64,000 bases of DNA, taken from positions 1 through 64,000 of the forward strand of contig CALCCA010000089.1 in NCBI GenBank assembly GCA_937899725.1. The letters run 5' to 3'. A program made the position numbers and the translations under genes. The first letter of the stretch is position 1. Every line of letters starts with the position of its first letter. Shown piece by piece: positions 56,211 through 64,000 of the stretch. The notes below the pieces were generated by a model. It had not been told where the DNA came from, did not search any database, and saw only the letters and a list, made by a program, of their open reading frames with translations. This DNA is from an uncultured Halomicronema sp. Its GTDB lineage: Bacteria; Cyanobacteriota; Cyanobacteriia; Phormidesmidales; Phormidesmidaceae.

Positions 56211-56316
56211 AATCACTGAGTCCTCTGAAAATTATCTACTCTTCTACAATAAAAAGAACCTGGATTGATGCCCTCCATCTAAAGGGTGATCCGGCGCTGG
56301 ATTGATTTACTTCGAA

Positions 56317-56463
56317 ATGGGGATTACGTGGCGATATTACCGCGAACAGGCGCGTATTGAAGACTTCCTCGCTAATATGCTGCGAGGAAAAAACTTTATG
56401 AGATGCCAACTAGCTGAAGGCGATTTCTTTAGCTGTGAAGTCCATCAGCAAACATCTGGCTGA
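56317..56463 (+). CDS. 48-aa hypothetical ORF
   Basis: A frame from the ATG at 56317 to the TGA at 56463, beginning MGITWRYYREQARIEDFLAN, with a plausible composition and two cysteines. There is no clear Shine-Dalgarno site. A perfect 12-bp inverted repeat (56446-56457 with 56467-56478) spans its stop codon, which would be unusual for a strongly translated gene. It may be chance. Confidence 0.3.
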   Translation: MGITWRYYREQARIEDFLANMLRGKNFMRCQLAEGDFFSCEVHQQTSG

Positions 56464-56478
56464 ATTAGATGTTTGCTG
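56446..56478. repeat. perfect 12-bp inverted repeat
   Basis: CAGCAAACATCT with AGATGTTTGCTG and a 9-nt loop. No U-tract follows on either strand. Confidence 0.5.
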
Positions 56479-56548
56479 GCGCAACGCGCTATTTCTACTT
56501 TTGGCGTTGCTACGCGATTAATTAGATGTGGAGCAAGCACCGCAGCAA

Positions 56549-57901
56549 CTACCGAGGAGAAATGCTGAAGAGTTCTTCAGCAGAGGTGGGGTGAATCGCG
56601 ACAATTTTGGCGAGTTCTTGTCGATTAATGCCTTGCTTTAAGGCTGGTAGCAACCCTTGGATGATTTCTGGCGCTTGGTCACCGGCCAAATGCACGCCTA
56701 CCACCTGTTGGGTCTGACGATTGAATACCCATTTGATGACGGACGCGGGTGAGTCGGTCATCAAACTGTACTTCAGGGGAGTAAAGGTTTGCGAGACGGT
56801 TTCTACCGCGTCATCCCCCAATTGCTCCCGCGCTTCGGGTTCAGACCAGCCCACTGTGGCGACGGGCGGCATGCCAAATACGGCCGAGGGGATCCAGCGA
56901 TAGTCCATGCGGGTGACCTGCTGACAGATCGTTTGTGCCACGGCCTGCCCTTCGGCGATCGCCACGGGTGTGAGCGGCAGGCGGCCCACACAATCGCCCA
57001 CCGCATAAATTGACGGTTGCGAGGTTTGCCCGTAGTCATCCACCACAATTTTGCCGTCCTCTACCTTGACCCCAGCAGCTTCTAGATTGAGCGGAGAAAG
57101 TTTGGGCGATCGCCCTACCGCTAGCAGCACGGCATCCGTTGTGACGGTTTGGCTTGACTGATCCGACCCCGATAGAGATAAGCGATACTGTTCACCCTGA
57201 CATTCGATCTCCTTGCCCGTCATTTCGGCAATGAATTCGACGCCCAGGCGCGTCAATCCGGCTTGGGCGGCCTCTCGCAGCACCGGGTCAAACCCTGACA
57301 GCACCTGCTGATCGGTATCAATGAGCGTGACTTGAGTGCCCAACAGCGCAAAGATATGGGCAAACTCTACCCCAATGTAGCCGCCGCCCACAATGGCGAG
57401 GTGATTGGGGCGGTTGCTTAACTGAAACATCTCCGGTGACGTTAGGGCGCAATCTGCCCCCGGCATATCAGGCACCGTCGGAGCGCCGCCCACGGCAATC
57501 ACAATATGCTGCGCTGTGAGGGTCTGCCCAGCCACCTCGACCTGATGCGCGTCGAGCAGCCGCGCTGTACCGCGCACGATGTGAACGTTGGCGGCTTGCA
57601 AGCTCTCTTGCTGTGACTGCCGGATGCCCTGCAAATGCTCAGCGATCGCAGTCTGCAAACGCTGCCAATCGAGCAGGCCCGTCGGATTTACCCACTGCAA
57701 TGAGGCCGCAACCTGCTGTTGGTGGATGAACTCAGCAGCGTTGACCAGCAATTTTTTCGGCACGCAACCACGATTGACACAGGTGCCGCCTAAAGTTCGG
57801 GATTCAGCGATCGCAACTCGCGCACCCAGGCTCGCCGCTTGCTTGGCGGCCGCTAACCCTCCCGAGCCCGCACCAATCACCAAAATATCGAAGTCAGCCA
57901 T
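56549..57901 (-). CDS. gor: glutathione reductase-like flavoprotein disulfide reductase
   Basis: 450 aa from the ATG at 57901; the frame extends 33 nt further upstream. FAD motif DILVIGAGSGGLAAAK, redox pair GGTCVNRGCVPKKLLV (Cys41, Cys46), NADPH motif IVGGGYIGVEFAHIFAL, second FAD motif IYAVGDCVGRLPLTPVAI, and the catalytic His in AIHPTSAEE. This fits reduction of glutathione disulfide with NAD(P)H. Other class I disulfide reductases share the motifs, so the substrate is likely but not certain. Cytosolic. Confidence 0.82.
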   Translation of the reverse strand: MADFDILVIGAGSGGLAAAKQAASLGARVAIAESRTLGGTCVNRGCVPKKLLVNAAEFIHQQQVAASLQWVNPTGLLDWQRLQTAIAEHLQGIRQSQQESLQAANVHIVRGTARLLDAHQVEVAGQTLTAQHIVIAVGGAPTVPDMPGADCALTSPEMFQLSNRPNHLAIVGGGYIGVEFAHIFALLGTQVTLIDTDQQVLSGFDPVLREAAQAGLTRLGVEFIAEMTGKEIECQGEQYRLSLSGSDQSSQTVTTDAVLLAVGRSPKLSPLNLEAAGVKVEDGKIVVDDYGQTSQPSIYAVGDCVGRLPLTPVAIAEGQAVAQTICQQVTRMDYRWIPSAVFGMPPVATVGWSEPEAREQLGDDAVETVSQTFTPLKYSLMTDSPASVIKWVFNRQTQQVVGVHLAGDQAPEIIQGLLPALKQGINRQELAKIVAIHPTSAEELFSISPR

Positions 57902-58004
57902 CTTCACTTGTCCCGTTTTTCTTAAAGGCGTCAAATTAACATGCTCACCTTAAGAAAAATCGGTAATGGTGCCATCAATCGGCAGAGATAAATAGCCGAG
58001 TTAT

Positions 58005-59159
58005 CTACCCTTTAGCCGGTAGATAAAGGGTGAATGTACTCCCTTGCTTCAAAGCTGACGTCACGTCAATCAGGCCCCCATGCATTTCCGCAATCCGGCA
58101 GCATAAATGTAGCCCTAAACCGCTGCCCGAGCGCCGCTGGTCACCTTGACGAAACCAATCAAAAATCTCCATTTGATCCGCTTCAGAAATCCCGATACCC
58201 GTATCAATCACCTGAAGCATCAGCCACGGTGACTGGTCGGCATCGTGATTATTGAGCAGTTGGTGGTCTGGGCCTTGCTGCGAACAGCTGATTTGAACGA
58301 AGACATGACCTTGGTCAGTAAATTTCAGGGCATTGCCCACCAAGTTTGTAATCACGCGACGCAGCTCAATCACATCACCCTGCATTGCATAGGGGGTAGC
58401 GTCAGCAACGGGATTGCCGGAGCGATCGCCCATTTTGAGCGTCAATTGCTTCTCATCGGCGAGGGGCTTTAACGTATTCACCACATCAGTCGCGATATCA
58501 CACAAATTGAGCGCCGTCATGGTGAGAGACTTGTGCCCTGCATCATGGCGATAAACCTCTAGCAAGGTATTCACCATATCGAGCAGTTGCTGATTATTTT
58601 GAATCGTTTCTGTGATAGCCTCCTTGGCGTCCTTCGCCACCTGCCCGAAGGACTCATTCTTGCAGAAGGTCAACATGCGGTTAGCGGCGACTAACGGCGT
58701 TCTCAGATCATGGGTCAGTCGCGCCACAAAATCATCGCGTTGACGAATCATGTAGGATTGCCCATCCATCGCGGCTTTCATGCGCAACAGCGATCTCACT
58801 CGGGCCTGTAACTCTTCAATATCAAAAGGTTTACGGATAAAATCATCAGCCCCGGCGTCTAAACCTTCTACCAGACTCACATGGTCATGGGCCGTGAGCA
58901 GCAGGATAGGAATATAAGGCAGCTGGGTAGCCTGGCGGATTCTTCTCGTCACCTCATAACCATCCATGCCCGGCATCATGATGTCCAAGAGGACTAAATC
59001 GGGTGGGGAGGCCTCGATCCTGGTTAGAGCTTCTTTGCCACTTTTAGCGGAATCTAAGTGATATTCATCGTCATCCAAAACCGTTTCAACCAGGAAAAGG
59101 TTGTCAACAGAATCATCAACGGCAAGAATTTTTTTGGCCTGCATCATATCATTCGTCAT
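58005..59159 (-). CDS. response regulator-histidine kinase
   Basis: 384 aa: REC (Asp59 in LVLLDIMMPGMDGYEV), HisKA with FVARLTHDLRTPLVAANRML (His150), and HATPase with NLVGNALKFTD, DTGIGISEA and GSGLGLHLCCRIAEMHGG. No membrane span or sensor domain. Input presumably comes by phosphotransfer from another kinase to REC. ATG at 59159, 70 nt upstream of the flavoprotein frame's end on the same strand. Confidence 0.88.
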   Translation of the reverse strand: MTNDMMQAKKILAVDDSVDNLFLVETVLDDDEYHLDSAKSGKEALTRIEASPPDLVLLDIMMPGMDGYEVTRRIRQATQLPYIPILLLTAHDHVSLVEGLDAGADDFIRKPFDIEELQARVRSLLRMKAAMDGQSYMIRQRDDFVARLTHDLRTPLVAANRMLTFCKNESFGQVAKDAKEAITETIQNNQQLLDMVNTLLEVYRHDAGHKSLTMTALNLCDIATDVVNTLKPLADEKQLTLKMGDRSGNPVADATPYAMQGDVIELRRVITNLVGNALKFTDQGHVFVQISCSQQGPDHQLLNNHDADQSPWLMLQVIDTGIGISEADQMEIFDWFRQGDQRRSGSGLGLHLCCRIAEMHGGLIDVTSALKQGSTFTLYLPAKG

Positions 59160-59652
59160 CTATTATTCTTAAGCCAATGAATTTTGAAGTTAAATTAAGT
59201 AATGCTATACCTTCTAACGCTTACATAAGTCTGAGGTTTTGGCCTCTGACTTTCGAATGATTTTCCAGAGGATGAGTCAAGAACGCTTGTTTTCTAGCGA
59301 TAGCCATGACCTAAACCACTTCGGCGTTGCGATTGCTGGGATAAATTAATTTTGGCAGGCCCGTGTGAAATTAGAGCGGCTGAAATTCGTTCATCCCTGA
59401 TTTCAGCAACGCTCAAAAAGGTCGCACGGCCATGGTATTTTAGGCCCGCGTTGCACTCGCAACTGCTGCGGATTTGGGCTCATAGGACATCAGCTTTCAA
59501 GCAGCCTTAAACCTTCGTTCCGCCTGATCCATAACCCTTATCCCTGCAACAATGCTACTGCAACCTCCGAATTCCCCACTCCGTGGAACTCGACTCTTCT
59601 CACCGGGCACTCCGAATTCCGAACGCCGAACGCCGAATGCCAAATTCAGGAC
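59160..59652. repeat. 490-bp intergenic region with short direct repeats
   Basis: Near 59609-59643 the unit CCGAA(C/T) repeats four times (CCGAATTCCGAACGCCGAAC, then GCCGAATGCC). Such tandem heptads are typical cyanobacterial intergenic repeats. No gene is seen. Confidence 0.45.
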
Positions 59653-60327
59653 TCAGTGCGGCGACAACACCGCTTCCTCATTCACCTCAATTCCCATCTC
59701 CACCGCGTGTTCCCAACCCAACCCTTTGCGTTCAATTACCGGCGCTTCTGGGTCAGCCAGATTCAAGATGGTTGAGAGGCCGTAGCCTAATTCTTGGTCA
59801 TCGTCGATGATGAAATCAACGCGAGGCCCGACTTGGTCAAACAGCGCTGCTTTTGACGACACCGGCACCGACTCTGATTCCACTAGGGAAAGGGCGGAGG
59901 TCGAAACAATGGGATTATCGAGGGCCTCGATCAGCGCTAAACAGATGGGGCAGTCGGGGACACGAATGCCGGTTGTCTTGCGTTTGGGGCTCATCACCAG
60001 CTTGGGCACCAGCTTGGTCGCCGGCAACAAAAATGTGTAAGTGCCGGGAATCAGGTGACGAATCTTGCGATAAGCCGGGTCACTGACCCAGGCATATTCG
60101 GCAATGTTAGACAGCGACGAACACATGAATGTCAGCGGCTTGTCGTTAGAAACCTGTTTGAGCTGCTGCACGCGCTGCACCGCCGATTTCACCGTCAGAT
60201 CACAGCCGATCGCGTAGACCGTATCAGTGGGGTAAAGCATAATTGCGCCCTGCCGCAGCGCAGCGCGGATGGTCGCGATTTTGCGCGATTGAGGATTTTG
60301 GGGATGAACTTTGTAGATTGTCGTCAT
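59653..60327 (-). CDS. YrdC/Sua5/YciO-family protein
   Basis: 224 aa. LYPTDTVYAIGCDL and the following KPLTFMCSSLSNIAEYAW place it in the YrdC fold that binds ATP, bicarbonate and threonine in threonylcarbamoyladenylate synthesis. The C-terminal part DDQELGYGLSTILNLADPEA matches this family. It may be the TsaC enzyme for tRNA t6A or the related YciO group, which has uncertain function. It diverges from larC across 87 bp. Confidence 0.82.
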   Translation of the reverse strand: MTTIYKVHPQNPQSRKIATIRAALRQGAIMLYPTDTVYAIGCDLTVKSAVQRVQQLKQVSNDKPLTFMCSSLSNIAEYAWVSDPAYRKIRHLIPGTYTFLLPATKLVPKLVMSPKRKTTGIRVPDCPICLALIEALDNPIVSTSALSLVESESVPVSSKAALFDQVGPRVDFIIDDDQELGYGLSTILNLADPEAPVIERKGLGWEHAVEMGIEVNEEAVLSPH

Positions 60328-60414
60328 CGCTCGGGCTCCTGCATTTTCCTGCGAAGGTTGCCTGCAAAGGCGTCTTCATTATGGAAGATGGAGGGGACGC
60401 TGCGGAGACCTTGT

Positions 60415-61791
60415 ATGAAGACTTTAGCCTTTCTGGATTGTCCGACCGGCATTTCGGGGGATATGTGTTTGGGCGCGTTGGTCAGTGCTGGGGTGCCGCT
60501 GAGCTATTTACAAGCCCAAATCGATCGCCTCAACCTGCCAGAAACGGTCAAATTAACGGCGGCGATCGCCCGCAAAAATGGCATTGCGGCCACGCAGGTC
60601 AACGTTGGGCTGCCCCACGCAACCACTGCTCAGACGCCCTCGCCGCCGCTGCGTCATCTCCATGACGTTGAGCAAATCATTACTGTCGCCGACTTGCCCA
60701 CCCGCGCGATCACCTGGAGTTTGGCCATCTTTCGGCGGTTGGCCGAGGCCGAAGGGGCCATTCACGGTATTGCGCCGCAGCAGGTGCATTTTCATGAAGT
60801 GGGGGCAACCGACGCGATCGTCGATATTGTCGGCACCTGCCTGGGTCTCGACTGGCTCAACGTCGATGAACTGCACTGCGCCCCCTTGCCGACGGGGAGG
60901 GGCACTGTCCGCGCCGCCCACGGTCGTTTACCCGTCCCGGCTCCAGCCGTGCTCAAACTGATGGAAATGGCGCAGGTGCCCATCTACAATGCTGGGCTGG
61001 TAGGCGAACTGGTGACTCCCACTGGGGCCGCGATCGCCACCGAACTCGCCGCCCACTTTGGCGAGCCCCCGGCGCTCCAGCTGCAAAAGGTGGGCCTCGG
61101 TGCTGGCACCAAAGACCTGGCCCTGCCCAATATTCTGCGGCTGTGGCTGGGGACGACAAGCACACTGGTCTCGCCCCCGATGCACCATACCCATCAGGCC
61201 CCGAGCCCCCCGGCGGCATCGACGGCGACCCACCGCCATCCCCACGAACATTCGCTCCCTGAGCCCGCCTTGCCGCGCGATCGCACAGCAGGGCCTCCAG
61301 CGGATGATATTGAGCGGCGAGCCGGTCAAGAAACCGTCGTGGTTTTAGAAACTCAGGTGGATGACATGTCGCCTCAGGCGATCGGGTATTTGTACGATCG
61401 CCTGCTGCAGTCGGGCGCGCTGGACGTTTTCACCCAAAGCGTCACGATGAAGAAATCTCGCCTGGGCCACCTAATTAGCGTGATCGCTTACCCCGAAACA
61501 GCTGACGATTGCGAACGCATTTTGCTGCAGGAAACCACAACTTTAGGCGTGCGGCGATCGGTGCAGCAGCGGCTGCGACTGCGACGAGAGATGCGGTCCC
61601 TCGCGACGCCCCTCGGCCCAATTCGCATGAAGCTGGCTTTTGCCCCTGGTCAAGATCACCCCCTCAAGGCCCATCCTGAATATGAGGACTGTGTCGCCCT
61701 GGCCCAGCAGCATCACCGACCCTGGCGCGAAGTCCACAATCAAGCGTTGGCGTGCTGGCAAACCCACCTCAACCAGGTGCAGGAGAGCTAG
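60415..61791 (+). CDS. larC: nickel-pincer cofactor protein LarC
   Basis: 458 aa from the ATG at 60415; the frame is open further upstream but that part only shadows the YrdC-type gene. LAFLDCPTGISGDMCLGALV, HFHEVGATDAIVDIVG and APLPTGRGTVRAAHGRLPVP are the family signatures. LarC inserts nickel into the pyridinium-type pincer cofactor of lactate racemase and related enzymes. A His-rich linker (257-279, HHTH then THRHPHEHS) lies mid-protein and could hold nickel. It is one continuous frame, unlike the frameshifted larC1/larC2 of Lactobacillus. No larB or larE is in this window. Confidence 0.9.
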   Translation: MKTLAFLDCPTGISGDMCLGALVSAGVPLSYLQAQIDRLNLPETVKLTAAIARKNGIAATQVNVGLPHATTAQTPSPPLRHLHDVEQIITVADLPTRAITWSLAIFRRLAEAEGAIHGIAPQQVHFHEVGATDAIVDIVGTCLGLDWLNVDELHCAPLPTGRGTVRAAHGRLPVPAPAVLKLMEMAQVPIYNAGLVGELVTPTGAAIATELAAHFGEPPALQLQKVGLGAGTKDLALPNILRLWLGTTSTLVSPPMHHTHQAPSPPAASTATHRHPHEHSLPEPALPRDRTAGPPADDIERRAGQETVVVLETQVDDMSPQAIGYLYDRLLQSGALDVFTQSVTMKKSRLGHLISVIAYPETADDCERILLQETTTLGVRRSVQQRLRLRREMRSLATPLGPIRMKLAFAPGQDHPLKAHPEYEDCVALAQQHHRPWREVHNQALACWQTHLNQVQES

Positions 61792-61927
61792 CGCGAGGCG
61801 GGGCTTCTTTCCCGCATCATCCCGATTTCTTCGAACTTGGAAGATCGCCCAGTCCCCGCCAGGTGAGGCATTGCTCAAGGCCTCAGCCCCGATTTGATAA
61901 GTTAATAGAGCCCAGTGTCAACAAGCT

Positions 61928-62635
61928 ATGAAGAGTATGTGCCAGGTGAGTGCAATCGGGGTCGGTATCTGCCTCGGACTGAGTCTTTGGGTCGGTGATG
62001 CTGTAGCGCTGCCAGACCCCGAGCGGATGGAACCGCGCCAGATGACGCAACTGCAGCTCACCGATCAGCCGGAGACCGCGATTGATTGGCTGCTCGATGC
62101 GGTTGAAGAACAGCCCAAAACCGCCGAGTCTTTTATCCTCGCTCACCCTAACCTCACCGCTGAGCAGCAGCTGCAGATTCAAGAAATCTATGCCCGATAT
62201 GACCACGACTTAGAGATCGCCGTCGAGGCCTATCTGCAATCGGTCAATTTACTCACCAATTTGGTCAGTCCAGAGACGGCCAATGAAGCGATCACCTATG
62301 TCCGGGGTGAAGTGCTCGCGAACGAACAGGTGGTTCACGACCTCTTGTTTCAACGGACGATGGCCATTCGCGCCATTCTGCCGGTAGCACAACGTGCTTC
62401 CCTCAACCAACTGCTGCGATCGCTGCTCAATTTAGGCACGCCCATCGAGGCTTCGACCTTTCCCTTTGACCTGATTGGGCAACCAGCAGCATCCGTGACC
62501 GATCAGCTGCTAGAGCAGGGCTGGAACCTGTCGGTACAAACGCCACGCACCCTATTTTTTGATAAAGAGGGGCAAATGCTTGACCTCATCATCAATGGCG
62601 ATCGGCAAGTCGCAGAGGTGCAGCTAACTCCCTAG
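61928..62635 (+). CDS. secreted helical protein, CpxP/Spy-like
   Basis: 235 aa. N-terminal signal peptide (VSAIGVGICLGLSLWVGDAV, with a cut after about 27). Residues 50-150 are helical with LTAEQQLQIQEIYARYDHDL and NEQVVHDLLFQRTMAIRAIL, reminiscent of the LTxxQ helical periplasmic proteins CpxP and Spy. The C-terminal 70 residues are different and unrecognised. ATG at 61928, 136 bp after larC. Confidence 0.6.
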   Translation: MKSMCQVSAIGVGICLGLSLWVGDAVALPDPERMEPRQMTQLQLTDQPETAIDWLLDAVEEQPKTAESFILAHPNLTAEQQLQIQEIYARYDHDLEIAVEAYLQSVNLLTNLVSPETANEAITYVRGEVLANEQVVHDLLFQRTMAIRAILPVAQRASLNQLLRSLLNLGTPIEASTFPFDLIGQPAASVTDQLLEQGWNLSVQTPRTLFFDKEGQMLDLIINGDRQVAEVQLTP

Positions 62636-63019
62636 CAGACTACGGCGTAATTTTACCCACCATTACCGATGACTGGGGGCCGTAGGGGCCAAGGGGGCAT
62701 CGAAACTGGAATGGTCGTCTTATTTCTGCCGTAGAGTACTAGAGGCTGTCATCATTTAGCGGCTGAGTCCTGATGTTGACAGCGGTTCAGCCTCTATCTA
62801 AGTTTACGGAGCAGGCGCGGTAATGCCCATACCGTCAGGCTTTCGAGTTTAATTGATGACGCGCCCTAGTGCGAGTAGCTTCCGGCCCAGCGTTTAAGCC
62901 TGTCTCACGACAAACCCGTTTTCTGCTGAGGTTTGGCCCTAATCCCGGCGATCACCGCCTCATCTTGGAGCCACTTCCTCAGGATGCTCTATTAGGGAGC
63001 ATCTGTAGACCGTCCGCTC
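62636..63019. other. intergenic region with repeat family A copy 2
   Basis: No gene is seen besides the repeat at 62739-62869. It separates the secreted protein gene from the convergent YciI gene. Confidence 0.5.
62739..62869 (+). repeat. MITE-like dispersed repeat, family A, copy 2
   Basis: Bounded by CTAG on both sides (62739-62742 and 62866-62869). Inner ends pair as an imperfect terminal inverted repeat: 17 of 22 positions match between the left end and the reverse complement of the right end. It aligns to 681-800 with about 93 per cent identity. It fits an element with a 4-bp CTAG-type target duplication. Confidence 0.65.
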
Positions 63020-63289
63020 TCAAAACACCTGATTCCAGCCGTAGACCTGATAGTCTGTCCAGATGCCGTTTTCCCAGTAAGGATCCCCTTCTACCAGCTG
63101 CCGCACCGTCGCTTCATCGTCAGCCTCATAAATACCCAAGACTTTCGTGTTATCGACGGTTGGCCCGAGGGTGACCAGCACCCCGCTCTCTTTCTGCGAT
63201 GTCAGTCCGGCGAGGTGAGCGGTGCGGTAGGGCGTCCGCTTTTCCAGCGCGTTCTCACAGTAGCTGCCCCACAGGATGAATTTCGCCAT
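63020..63289 (-). CDS. YciI-family protein
   Basis: 89 aa. MAKFILWGSYCENALEKRTP begins a small alpha-beta fold. SGVLVTLGPTVDNTKVLGIY and VEGDPYWENGIWTDYQVYGW are the YciI pattern with the conserved GDP(Y/F). Its function is unknown; related domains are often fused to enzymes. It lies 17 nt downstream of the ureidoglycolate-lyase-like gene on the same strand, so they are probably co-transcribed. Confidence 0.82.
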   Translation of the reverse strand: MAKFILWGSYCENALEKRTPYRTAHLAGLTSQKESGVLVTLGPTVDNTKVLGIYEADDEATVRQLVEGDPYWENGIWTDYQVYGWNQVF

Positions 63290-63306
63290 TGATCGCGTTC
63301 CTATCG

Positions 63307-63801
63307 CTAGATGATTTCAAATTCTACGTGGAAGCGCGATCGCAAGTTGCAGGTTTGATGATCAACGACGTTGGTGTCGCTCAGCTCTAGGTTATAGAAA
63401 TCCACCTCTGGCGCGTCAAACAGCGGCCCCGCATGCCAGGTGCCTACATGCAGTTTGATGAAACAGTCACCAGGAATCGTGAAGGCACGAATACCGGCTG
63501 GCTCCGGCTCTGTAGCGGCTCCCGGAGCCGCTACAGCCATCAACCAGGGAATGCCATTGAGAGATCCTAAACATTGCGTGCAGCGCTGATGGCGGGTGAT
63601 TGCGCCAAACTGACGGCCCTTAGTCGGCAGTCGCATGATGTAAAACCGTGGAATGCCCTGACTCAGGTCTAGCTGGGCATCCTCTGGGCCATAGGCGGTC
63701 CCATCTTGGGAGGCTTTTATCACCTGACCAAAAGGAGCAAAGGCGTCGGGGGTTAGGGGCTCAGCCGTCAGCGATTTGAGGGTGATCGGGGTCGCAGTCA
63801 T
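63307..63801 (-). CDS. ureidoglycolate lyase-like cupin protein
   Basis: 164 aa from the ATG at 63801; the frame runs on upstream but that part lacks similarity. LTPDAFAPFGQVI, then GIRAFTIPGDCFIKLHVGTW and HAGPLFDAPEVDFYNLELSD are the AllA cupin pattern with His and acidic metal ligands. It would release urea from ureidoglycolate in purine breakdown, although some relatives act on other substrates. A 27-nt perfect palindrome lies inside the coding region (63510-63536). Confidence 0.78.
   Translation of the reverse strand: MTATPITLKSLTAEPLTPDAFAPFGQVIKASQDGTAYGPEDAQLDLSQGIPRFYIMRLPTKGRQFGAITRHQRCTQCLGSLNGIPWLMAVAAPGAATEPEPAGIRAFTIPGDCFIKLHVGTWHAGPLFDAPEVDFYNLELSDTNVVDHQTCNLRSRFHVEFEII
63510..63536. 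repeat. 27-nt perfect palindrome inside the AllA-like gene
   Basis: Arms CTGTAGCGGCTCC and GGAGCCGCTACAG flank a single C. It encodes the Ala/Pro/Gly-rich stretch VAAPGAATEP, in frame. Confidence 0.6.
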
Positions 63802-64000
63802 GGTAATACTCAAGCGATCGACTGCTCCCAATCTAGCGCCTGCCGCCCGCCTTCTACCGTTTTTGGCGGGACGATCGCCCCGCCAGGCGCTACCCGTCCG
63901 GTGCTTGCAAGATCGCCAGCGACTAAGCATCTATGTCAGCCCCGATCACTTTCCTGGGTGCCGCGATCGGGGCTGACCCATAGGGCTGTCCCTCGCCACC

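Noticed and set aside
59609-59643. Short tandem repeats resembling a CRISPR
   Set aside because: Unit of 7-8 bp without spacers; typical cyanobacterial intergenic heptads.
60055-60414. Long N-terminal extension of the LarC frame
   Set aside because: It overlaps the YrdC-type gene on the other strand and has no similarity to LarC; the ATG at 60415 with the family N-terminus is better.
1-64000. GCGATCGC sites as operators
   Set aside because: Too frequent and found inside genes; this is the HIP1 palindrome of cyanobacterial genomes.
1-64000. tRNA or rRNA genes
   Set aside because: No T-loop plus acceptor pattern or rRNA-like segment was found by eye; a covariance search would settle it.

Overview
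The window is cyanobacterial chromosome. The octamer GCGATCGC (the HIP1 palindrome) is frequent. The genes include an inducible NDH-1 CO2-uptake cluster (ndhF3, ndhD3, cupA, cupS), the Calvin-cycle type glyceraldehyde-3-phosphate dehydrogenase Gap2, a probable photosystem II assembly protein (Psb35), a biliprotein photoreceptor cluster, and many multidomain two-component and c-di-GMP proteins. Long gene-poor intergenic stretches with palindromic repeats suit a filamentous Leptolyngbya-like genome, but the genus is inference. I see no rRNA, tRNA, CRISPR array or intact transposase.

Layout. 1-14 kb: gap2 with a clear terminator, a small membrane protein, an HNH endonuclease, a REC-PAS-GGDEF-EAL protein, a membrane NERD protein, an unrecognised phage-like protein, a ZIP-like membrane protein, an SH3-like protein, a 2H phosphoesterase and two cyanobacterial hypotheticals. 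15-21 kb: the NDH-1MS CO2-uptake cluster ndhF3-ndhD3-cupA-(47-aa ORF)-cupS, with a Nudix gene on the opposite strand inside it. 21-27 kb: a putative sRNA or leader with a very strong terminator, a cation/proton antiporter with a universal-stress domain, mrp and rodA. 27-35 kb: an AraC regulator divergent from a SnoaL-like gene, dps, a small conserved protein with a phospholipase D-like enzyme, and a tandem hybrid kinase pair. 35-38 kb: a lipid hydroxylase next to a pentapeptide-repeat membrane protein, and a HAD hydrolase. 38-43 kb: a photoreceptor cluster. A biliverdin-type phytochrome (CphB-like) overlaps its response regulator by 8 nt, followed by a REC-cyanobacteriochrome-histidine kinase of the DXCF class. 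43-57 kb: a stress-flavoured stretch of small hydrophilic proteins with strong Shine-Dalgarno sites or their own terminators (CsbD, DUF1328 and three unknowns), DedA, an AI-2E-type exporter, DUF1206, two SDR oxidoreductases, alpha-amylase, Psb35 and a purine-type deaminase. 57-64 kb: a glutathione-reductase-like flavoprotein, another REC-kinase, a YrdC/Sua5-family protein divergent from larC, a secreted helical protein, a YciI-like protein and an ureidoglycolate-lyase-like protein.

How the genes fit together. The most coherent system is the low-CO2-inducible carbon uptake module. NdhF3 and NdhD3 are the proton-pumping subunits, and CupA and CupS form the CO2-hydrating head. The second is light signalling, with two bilin sensors of different chromophore chemistry next to each other. 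The third is a loose group of stress and membrane-adaptation genes. Between genes there are at least four families of palindromic or MITE-like repeats: a CTAG-flanked 130-bp element (672 and 62739, plus a lone end at 46643), a TA-flanked element (8384, 25075, 50487), a 58-bp stem-loop with compensating changes (14372, 43864) and C-rich/G-rich hairpin repeats.
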